Below are positions 51,838 to 58,387 of a DNA stretch of 58,387 nt, one piece after another; within the stretch, counting starts at the first letter, position 1, and every line of letters starts with the position of its first letter. The DNA comes from Desulfobacteraceae bacterium. Its GTDB lineage: Bacteria > Desulfobacterota > Desulfobacteria > Desulfobacterales > Desulfosalsimonadaceae. The translations under genes and the position numbers were made by a program. The notes under the pieces were generated by a model, which was given only the letters and a program-made list of their open reading frames with translations, had not been told where the DNA came from and did not search any database. The stretch spans positions 1 to 58,387 of the forward strand of contig JAABSH010000019.1 in the NCBI GenBank assembly GCA_011390465.1, written 5' to 3'.

Positions 51838-53202
51838 CTAAACTTTGGAAAAATAATGATCCACCAGTCTCTCGGAAAAACCCGTATACTCCCCGGGTGT
51901 CAGGGCCTTCATCCGTTCTTTCAGGGCTTCCGGCACTTTTTCAAGGCTGTCCACGAACCGGCGGATATCTTCCAGGGTGATCCGCCGGCCCCGGGTCAGG
52001 GCCTTTAATTTTTCATAGGGATTGTCTTCACCGTAAATACGCATCACCGTCTGAATGGCCTCGGCCAGGAGTTCGGGATTGGCCGCCAGATCCTTTTCAA
52101 GCACTTCAGGGTTAATTTCAATTTTATCCAGTCCCTTGATGGTGCTCTTGAGTCCGATCACCACATACCCCCACACCGCCCCCAGATTGCGCAGCACCGT
52201 ACTGTCCGAAAGATCCCGCTGGAACCGGGAATTCAAAAGCTTGACACTGAGATGTTCCATCAGGGAAATGGCCATTCCCAGGTTCCCTTCGCTGTTTTCA
52301 AAATCAATGGGATTGACTTTATGGGGCATGGTGGAGGAACCCACTTCACTGGCAACGGTTTTCTGCTTGAAATATCCCAGGGAAATATATCCCCACATAT
52401 CCCGGTTAAAATCAATAAGGGTGGCGCTGATCCGGATCAGACTGTGAAGCATCTCGGCGATATAATTATTGGGATTGATCTGGGTGGTATACAGAATCGG
52501 TGTCAGTCCCAAATACCCGGCCACAAATTTTTCACTGGACCCCATCCAGTCCACATCCGGAAAAACAAACGCATGGGCGTTGAAATTACCGCTGGCACCA
52601 TTCATCTTTCCATGAATAAACAGAGACCTGAACGTGATCACTTCCATCCGCAGCCGCCAGGCAAAATTAACGAACTCCTTGCCCGCGGTAGTTGGCGTGG
52701 CCGGCTGCCCGTGGGTCCGGCTCATCATGGGAACGGCCTTGTACTGCCGGCCGTGGGTTTCTATTTTTTCAATGACCCGGCCGAGATCTTCGACCAGTAC
52801 ATCCCGGCCTTTTTTGAGCATCAGCGCATAGGCGGTATTGTTGATATCATCGGACGTACAGGCAAAATGCACCCATTCTTTAAGATGGCCAAGCCCGAGC
52901 TCGGAAAGGTGCTCCTTGATATAATACTCCACGGCCTTGACATCATGATTGGTTTCTTTCTCAATTTCCTTGACCCGGCGGGCCGCATCCGGCGTAAAAT
53001 CCGCACTGATGGCTTCCAGCAGATGGATCTCCTGATCAGACACGTTTTCCAGCGCAAGTTCCTTAAACAAAAACTTCAGCCACTGGATTTCAACAAACAC
53101 CCGATGCCGGATCAATCCGTATTCTGAAAATATAGAATTCAAGGCTGCGGTATGACGGTGATAACGGCCGTCAAAAACAGAAATTGCCATAAGATTATCC
53201 AT
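51838..53202 (-). CDS. purB: Adenylosuccinate lyase
   Basis: The 454-residue enzyme of the fumarase/aspartase superfamily carries the signature SSTMPHKVNPIDFENSEGN near residue 285. It also has FACTSDDINNTAYAL and SRTHGQPATPT, the second with the catalytic His. PurB acts twice in purine synthesis: it splits SAICAR to AICAR and adenylosuccinate to AMP, both releasing fumarate. GGAAG precedes the ATG. It is near but not obviously in an operon with the amidase gene, which lies over 100 bases upstream on the same strand. Confidence 0.96.
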   Translation of the reverse strand: MDNLMAISVFDGRYHRHTAALNSIFSEYGLIRHRVFVEIQWLKFLFKELALENVSDQEIHLLEAISADFTPDAARRVKEIEKETNHDVKAVEYYIKEHLSELGLGHLKEWVHFACTSDDINNTAYALMLKKGRDVLVEDLGRVIEKIETHGRQYKAVPMMSRTHGQPATPTTAGKEFVNFAWRLRMEVITFRSLFIHGKMNGASGNFNAHAFVFPDVDWMGSSEKFVAGYLGLTPILYTTQINPNNYIAEMLHSLIRISATLIDFNRDMWGYISLGYFKQKTVASEVGSSTMPHKVNPIDFENSEGNLGMAISLMEHLSVKLLNSRFQRDLSDSTVLRNLGAVWGYVVIGLKSTIKGLDKIEINPEVLEKDLAANPELLAEAIQTVMRIYGEDNPYEKLKALTRGRRITLEDIRRFVDSLEKVPEALKERMKALTPGEYTGFSERLVDHYFSKV

Positions 53203-53310
53203 TGTTCTTCCTTTTCTTTTTAATATTTTAAATTAAATAATTTTTGGGTTCTGAATCCGGATAATACCGGCCCTCACTGCCGGCTGCCGCCTTTGCCCCG
53301 GCATCAGATG

Positions 53311-55347
53311 CTATCCCTGCGGGTCTTTGTCTGCCGGGTCATGAAAATAGGCAGTGGGCTGGGTTTCCTTTATATAAGAGCGAATACCATGGATAATCCC
53401 GTCGCACAGGGCGTTCTGATACCCACTGTCTGTCAGTCGCTGGCATTCCATTTTATTGCTGATAAAAGCGGTTTCCACCAGAACGGCCGGCATCTGGGCG
53501 CCCATCAGGACATAAAAAGGCGCCTGTTTCACGCCTTTGTCATTAATCCGGTTATATTTGCGGGCCATGTTGTCGCACAGGGATTTCTGCACATAGGTGG
53601 CCAGGCGGCTGGATTCATTGATTTTAGCATTCTGAAGCAGGTCATTTAAGATGGTCTGAAGCTCACTGATATTTTTTTCTGAGGTGGCATTTTCCCGGGC
53701 CGCCACAGTGATGGATTCGTCGTCTGCGGTCAGGTTCAGAAAATAGGTCTCAATCCCGAATGCCCGATTGTTGCGCGCGGCATTGGCGTGAATGGAAATA
53801 AAAAGATCTGCTTTTTTGGTGTTGGCAATGGCGGTGCGCTCTTCAAGGGTGAGATACCGATCCCCGGTCCGGGTCAGAATGGCTTCGCACCCCAGTTCCT
53901 GTTCGATTTTTTTGGCCAGTTTCTTTGAGATATCAAGGACCACATATTTTTCATGCACCCCTTTCAGATAACCGGGGGCGCCGTAGTCCCGGCCGCCGTG
54001 GCCGGGATCAATGACAATGCGCCGCACCCCCAGGGCCAGCTGCCGGGCAATGGAGACGGCACCCGGGCCGTCCTTGATGGCCACCGTCTCCGGCGCGGCG
54101 GCGGCCACAGCTTCTCCCCGAACGTCAATTACAATCCGGAAAGGATTGGGCAGGGAAAAAACATTATAATCCTCAAAAGAATTAATATCCACCACCACCC
54201 GCACGGTATCCGGCGTATACTGACCGGCCCGGGCCGCCTTGAGAAGCGTGTCGTTGATGGGAATGCTTTTTTCAATGTTTCCCAGGCGGCTGTTTTTGAG
54301 ATCAATGTACAGCCGCTGGTGGGACTGGGCAAGGGACGGGTCTTTTTTGAGCAGGTTGTTCTGAAAGGATGTGGCCCGGTCCGCATCGATCACGACCCGG
54401 GTATACTCGGGATTGGACCAGTAACGGATTCCCGTGACGGTGGTAACCGCCGGCGCCGGATCGGTGCCGGCAACATCCCCGGAAGCATTTCCCGAAGCAT
54501 TCGTGGAAATCACACCGGAAATCGCATCTTCCGGTGCGGGGGCTTGTTGCGGTTCAGGCGCCGGTTTTGGTTTTTTTTCATCACGGGTTTTCCGGACCCG
54601 AGACGCCTTGTCCTGATCTTTTTTCAGCCGGTCTTCGGCTTTCCGGCAATAGGCGCTGTCCGGATACCGGGTTTTGATTTTTTTATATAATTCCGATGCT
54701 TTCTGCCGGTCTTCGGCTTTATAGGAATGGGTGTAGAGATCCTCGTAGACATTGGCCATCATATACAGCCCGGCCGCGGCCCAGGGACCATCCGGGTCCT
54801 GCTTGTAAACCGACTCAAACCGGTCAATCACCCCTATCCAGTAACTCCGGTACTTTTGCTGATGCGGGTGAGACAACAGGGCCGCATATTCAGCCTCGGC
54901 TGCGAAAAAAGTTTTTTTTGCCTTTTCCGCACCATCCGATCCCGCCGTCAGGGCCGGTAATTTTTTAATCCCGTCTGCTGCCCTGTCCCGATAAGCACTG
55001 GACGGAAACTCCCGGATAATCTGCCGGTATATTTTTTCCGCAGTCTGGCGGTCTTCGGCCTTATAGGAATGGGTATAGAGATCCGCATACAACCGGGCCT
55101 TGTTGAACAATGCCGCCGCAGCCCAGGCACCGTCCGGGTCCTGCTGATAGGCGGCGTCAAACATTTCAATGCAGTCAAACCAGTAAGACCGAAATTTCTG
55201 CCGGTCAGGACTGCTCTGAAGCCTGGTGCTGCAGGACTCCGCCTGAAAAAACAAATTTTTCGCAGTGGAACCGGAAGAGGCGCAGGACCAGAACACGGAA
55301 ACCGTGCAACAGATCAGAATTGTGACAATTGTTTTGCGTATGTTCAT
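53311..55347 (-). CDS. N-acetylmuramoyl-L-alanine amidase (AmiC-like) lipoprotein
   Basis: The 678-residue protein has a signal peptide with a lipobox-like FWSC (Cys22), two tandem TPR-like copies (about 29-130 and 143-243; each has YTHSYKAEDRQ), a Pro/Lys-rich linker, an AMIN domain (about 320-430) and a C-terminal amidase_3 domain. The zinc site uses IDPGHGG and FISIHANA with the catalytic Glu in VLVETAFI. It should cut the amide bond between MurNAc and the stem peptide to separate daughter cells. The 102-residue TPR-like duplication is unusual for AmiC. The start at 55347 fits the signal peptide; a longer frame lacks one. Confidence 0.92.
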   Translation of the reverse strand: MNIRKTIVTILICCTVSVFWSCASSGSTAKNLFFQAESCSTRLQSSPDRQKFRSYWFDCIEMFDAAYQQDPDGAWAAAALFNKARLYADLYTHSYKAEDRQTAEKIYRQIIREFPSSAYRDRAADGIKKLPALTAGSDGAEKAKKTFFAAEAEYAALLSHPHQQKYRSYWIGVIDRFESVYKQDPDGPWAAAGLYMMANVYEDLYTHSYKAEDRQKASELYKKIKTRYPDSAYCRKAEDRLKKDQDKASRVRKTRDEKKPKPAPEPQQAPAPEDAISGVISTNASGNASGDVAGTDPAPAVTTVTGIRYWSNPEYTRVVIDADRATSFQNNLLKKDPSLAQSHQRLYIDLKNSRLGNIEKSIPINDTLLKAARAGQYTPDTVRVVVDINSFEDYNVFSLPNPFRIVIDVRGEAVAAAAPETVAIKDGPGAVSIARQLALGVRRIVIDPGHGGRDYGAPGYLKGVHEKYVVLDISKKLAKKIEQELGCEAILTRTGDRYLTLEERTAIANTKKADLFISIHANAARNNRAFGIETYFLNLTADDESITVAARENATSEKNISELQTILNDLLQNAKINESSRLATYVQKSLCDNMARKYNRINDKGVKQAPFYVLMGAQMPAVLVETAFISNKMECQRLTDSGYQNALCDGIIHGIRSYIKETQPTAYFHDPADKDPQG

Positions 55348-55413
55348 ATTCGTCAATTTACACACCGCTGGGGCACCGGCCGGCCGGCATCCGGGCGCAG
55401 GCAATACACCGGA

Positions 55414-58071
55414 TCATCCCCCGGAAATATGCTTCGCTTTCGGCGCAATGCCGCCGGCCGCTTTTTCCTTGAGCATACTCAGATAATTGAGGGCGTCAAG
55501 GGGCGTCATGGCGGCAATATCCGCCTGCCGCAATTTTTCCATCACCACGCTTTCCGGGCTCTCGAACAGGGTTAACTGCACCTGCCCGGTGCCGGCTTTT
55601 TTTGCGGCAGCCCGGCCCCCGTCTCGACCTTCCAGAACATGGCCGTATTTTTCGATATTTGCCAGCACTTTTTTGGCACGTTTGATAATTTTTTCCGGAA
55701 TACCGGCCAGTCGCGCCACCTGGATGCCGTAACTGCGGTTGGTGCCGCCTTCCAGCAGTTTATGCAGAAAAATAATTTCATCATTCCATTCTTTTACCGC
55801 AATATTGAAATTTTTCACCCGGGGCCGGACGTTCACCAGCTCGGTGAGTTCATGATAATGGGTGGCAAACAGGGTTTTCACGCCGGCCCCGCGCAGGTCG
55901 TGCAGATATTCGGCCACGGCCCAGGCAATGCTCAGGCCGTCAAAGGTACTGGTGCCCCGGCCGATTTCATCCATCACCACCAGACTGTCCGGCGAAGAAT
56001 TGTTCAGGATATTGGCGGTTTCTTCCATTTCCACCATAAACGTACTCTGCCCCTGGGACAAATTATCCAGTGCCCCGACCCGGGTAAAAATCCGGTCTGT
56101 AACCGAAATGCCGGCATAGCTGGCCGGAACAAACGCGCCGGCCTGGGCCATGAGCACGATCAGGGCCACCTGACGAAGCACGGTGGATTTTCCGGCCATA
56201 TTGGGACCGGTAATAATGAGTACCTGGCTCTCCCGGTTGTCCATATGAATGGTATTGGGCACATACCGCTCTCCGGCCAGCAGTTTTTCCACCACCGGAT
56301 GCCGGCCGTCTTCAATATGGATCACGCCCTCAATATTCATTTCCGGCCGCACATAATTGTTCAGATCAGCAATTTCCGCATACCCCAGCAGGCAATCCAG
56401 CACCGCCACAAACCCGGCGGTTTCCATAATGGCCGGGGTGTTTTCAACGACCCGGGACCGGATCTCACAGAACAGCTCATATTCCAGGGCGGCCCGCCGT
56501 TCTTCCGCCCCCAGCACCCGGGTCTCAAATTTCTTGAGATCATCCGTGATGTATCGCTCGGCATTGACCAGGGTCTGCTTGCGCACATAATGAGCGGGCA
56601 CCGCGTTTATATAGGACTTTGAAACCTCGATGTAATACCCGAAAACTTTATTATAGCGCACTTTGAGACTGGTGATGCCGGTGGTGTCCCGCTCTTTTGC
56701 TTCCAGTTCGGCCAGCCACCCTTTGCCGTCGCTGGCAATTTTTATCAGCTCATCCAGCTCACGGCTGTAGCCTTTCCGGATCATGCCGCCCTCATTTACC
56801 GTGGGCGGGGGCGCATCAATAATGGCGGATTCAATAAGATCGGCCAGCTGGACCAGGGCCGCATCCCGGGATATCTCCCATTGGAACAATGCCGTCTGAA
56901 AGTCCGCAAGCGCCCTTGAAATCGCCGGCAGCATCTGAATAGAGTCTTTGAGTGCCAGAAGATCCCGGGCGTTGGCATATCCCATGGAAATCCGGCCAGC
57001 CAGACGTTCCATGTCTGCCACGGATTTAAAGCGCTGCCGGAGGGTTTTCCGCTCTCCCGTGCGGTTTTTTGCCTCTTCCACCGCGTCCAGCCGGGCATTA
57101 ATTTCCGCCATATCCACCAGGGGATAGCGGAGCCACTTCTTCAAAAGCCGGCCGCCCATGGCGGTGACCGTGGCATCCATCACCCCGAGCAGGGTGCCGG
57201 CCCGGGCCCCGGTTTTGAGATTTCTGAACAATTCCAGATTCTGAAAACTGACCGCATCAATTAAAAGATACTGATCCAGCACATAGGTTTCCAGCCCGGT
57301 GAGGTGGCGGATGGTTTGCTTCTGGGCATCCTCCACATAAAACACCAACGCCCCGGCCGCGCAGATGCCGGCATTCAGGTTTTCACATCCGAACCCTTCC
57401 AGACTCCGGGTATTGAACTGCTCCAGCAGGCGGCGTCGGGCCTCATGAAGGGAAAATACCCGATCCGGCAGAAAACTGATGGATATATCGGAAAAAGCGT
57501 CTAAAAACAGTGAAAACCCCTCATCATTGCGCGCAGTTTCCGGCAGAATGATTTCATTGGGTGCAATTTTGCGGGCTTCCTCGATAATGGCGTCCGGCCG
57601 GCCGGTTTCCGCCACCCGGAAGGTGCCGGTGGACAAATCCAGGCAGGACAGTCCAAAAATCTCTTTGTGCCGGGAAACCCCCAGCACGAAATTATGGGTT
57701 TTTTCATCGAGAAGAGCTTCGTTGATCACCATGCCCGGGGTTACCACCCGGACCACATCCCGTTTTACCAGGCCCTTGGCTTTTGCCGCATTTTCGGTCT
57801 GCTCGCAGATGGCCACTTTGTAGCCTTTGTCGATAAGCCGGGAAATATATCCTTCCGCGGCCTTCACCGGCACGCCGCACATGGGAACGGCATTGTCCTC
57901 TTTTTTGTTCCTGGCGGTCAGGGTGATTTCAAGCTCCCGGGAAGCAGTTTTGGCGTCCTCCAGAAACATTTCATAAAAATCCCCCATCCGGTAAAAAAGG
58001 ATAAAATCCTCGTACTGCGCTTTGATGGCCAGGTACTGCTGCATCATAGGGGTGAGGGAAGACGGGGTCAT
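55414..58071 (-). CDS. mutS: DNA mismatch repair protein MutS
   Basis: The 885-residue MutS1 type has the mismatch-binding Phe-X-Glu at FYEMF near the N-terminus, connector, lever and clamp domains (about 130-560) and the ABC ATPase with Walker A GPNMAGKSTV, DEIGRGTSTFDG and the family TFATHYHEL. It recognises mismatches and calls MutL. The ATG at 58071 follows GGAA by eight bases; a TTG two codons upstream is less likely. The gene lies between a lapA-like gene and the amidase gene, all on one strand. Confidence 0.97.
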   Translation of the reverse strand: MTPSSLTPMMQQYLAIKAQYEDFILFYRMGDFYEMFLEDAKTASRELEITLTARNKKEDNAVPMCGVPVKAAEGYISRLIDKGYKVAICEQTENAAKAKGLVKRDVVRVVTPGMVINEALLDEKTHNFVLGVSRHKEIFGLSCLDLSTGTFRVAETGRPDAIIEEARKIAPNEIILPETARNDEGFSLFLDAFSDISISFLPDRVFSLHEARRRLLEQFNTRSLEGFGCENLNAGICAAGALVFYVEDAQKQTIRHLTGLETYVLDQYLLIDAVSFQNLELFRNLKTGARAGTLLGVMDATVTAMGGRLLKKWLRYPLVDMAEINARLDAVEEAKNRTGERKTLRQRFKSVADMERLAGRISMGYANARDLLALKDSIQMLPAISRALADFQTALFQWEISRDAALVQLADLIESAIIDAPPPTVNEGGMIRKGYSRELDELIKIASDGKGWLAELEAKERDTTGITSLKVRYNKVFGYYIEVSKSYINAVPAHYVRKQTLVNAERYITDDLKKFETRVLGAEERRAALEYELFCEIRSRVVENTPAIMETAGFVAVLDCLLGYAEIADLNNYVRPEMNIEGVIHIEDGRHPVVEKLLAGERYVPNTIHMDNRESQVLIITGPNMAGKSTVLRQVALIVLMAQAGAFVPASYAGISVTDRIFTRVGALDNLSQGQSTFMVEMEETANILNNSSPDSLVVMDEIGRGTSTFDGLSIAWAVAEYLHDLRGAGVKTLFATHYHELTELVNVRPRVKNFNIAVKEWNDEIIFLHKLLEGGTNRSYGIQVARLAGIPEKIIKRAKKVLANIEKYGHVLEGRDGGRAAAKKAGTGQVQLTLFESPESVVMEKLRQADIAAMTPLDALNYLSMLKEKAAGGIAPKAKHISGG

Positions 58072-58101
58072 GGACAATTTCCGGGGCCGGAATAAATTTC
58101 T

Positions 58102-58387
58102 TTACAATCCGGTTTTGGAAGAGGCTTCCGCAAAAACAGGTTCCGGCTTGTCTTCCGGGACTGGCGCAGGTTCGGTTTCCTGTGCCGGCGCCTGGGCAGC
58201 TTCCATCTCTGAAATTTTGATGCCGGCATGGGCCAGTTCTTCTTTTAATTTTTTAATGGTTTTGCGGGCCACAAACCGTTCCGACAGACTGCTGAAATAG
58301 GAAATAAGCAGCCCGGCAAGAAAAAATATTAAAAAATAAAGGGCGATCTGCAATTCTGGAAAAGTATAGCTATTTATAAAATAATTA
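58102..58387 (-). CDS. LapA-domain (DUF1049-like) membrane protein, 5' end cut by window edge
   Basis: The open frame reaches the right edge, so the first residues lie outside the window. The visible part has a membrane helix (ALYFLIFFLAGLLISYF) followed by SERFVARKTIKKLKEELA, a cytosolic coiled coil and a Pro/Ala/Glu-rich tail. This layout fits LapA, which helps lipopolysaccharide assembly. A TTG at 58353 has no ribosome site, so it is not the start. It sits 30 bases upstream of mutS on the same strand. Confidence 0.65.
   Translation of the reverse strand, partial: NYFINSYTFPELQIALYFLIFFLAGLLISYFSSLSERFVARKTIKKLKEELAHAGIKISEMEAAQAPAQETEPAPVPEDKPEPVFAEASSKTGL

Overview
The window reads as a piece of chromosome from a Gram-negative, sulfate-reducer-like Desulfobacterota bacterium (probably Desulfobacterales). 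This is an inference from gene content and style, not from a marker gene. Supporting points are the GAF protein with the Cys-rich C-terminal module common in that group, a collinear Mgl/roadblock/GspE-like cluster, B12-dependent radical SAM proteins of the DUF4070 type, and lipoprotein and outer-membrane style genes.

Bases 1 to about 18,000 are accessory and repeat-rich. They hold the C-terminus of a tyrosine recombinase, a GAF protein bracketed by two diverged 68-bp repeats, an 18-bp tandem repeat, an IS200 remnant, and a small envelope-stress operon (BON lipoprotein, lmo0937-like, DUF3185-like). Next come khpA, an ABM-domain protein, two DUF4070 radical SAM genes plus a remnant of a third, small orphan proteins, a decayed glucan phosphorylase next to a BCCT transporter, and a DUF2141 protein. 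The upstream region of the DUF2141 gene copies that of the BON operon but carries a 176-bp MITE. Two integron attC sites (13120-13207 and 17867-17955) bound a large cassette. The cassette holds a GC-rich DUF748 gene and a small membrane ORF, and a 1,902-bp IS1634-type element with a 5-bp target duplication has split it. No integron integrase is present, so this is a CALIN-type (integrase-less) cluster.

Bases 18,000 to 42,000 are mostly housekeeping and metabolism: a haloalkane-dehalogenase-like hydrolase, a DUF2868/DUF3482 membrane-GTPase pair, an RlmK-like rRNA methyltransferase, other methyltransferases, a diguanylate cyclase, nadE, a HTH/periplasmic-binding-like regulator, and a YheT-like hydrolase flanked by copies of a second MITE. 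The nitrogen-control set amt-glnB-glnA lies with glnD. After it come a divergent protein with a HIT/GalT-like motif, an LA_2272-type repeat protein, an M48 lipoprotein peptidase and a lipase.

Bases 40,750 to 51,430 are the most unusual block. Eleven collinear minus-strand genes encode an MglB-like roadblock protein, an MglA-type GTPase, a winged-helix-like protein, a zinc-ribbon/HAMP membrane sensor, two DUF4388/PATAN-like proteins (one fused to a receiver), a second roadblock-like protein, a TPR-GspE/PilB-type ATPase without any other pilus gene, a PilZ protein and a membrane adenylate cyclase. I read it as a polarity or motor-switching module that joins small-GTPase, phospho-relay, c-di-GMP and cAMP signals.

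The last 6.5 kb carries purB, an AMIN/amidase_3 lipoprotein with a duplicated TPR-like front, mutS and the 3' part of a lapA-like gene, all on the minus strand.
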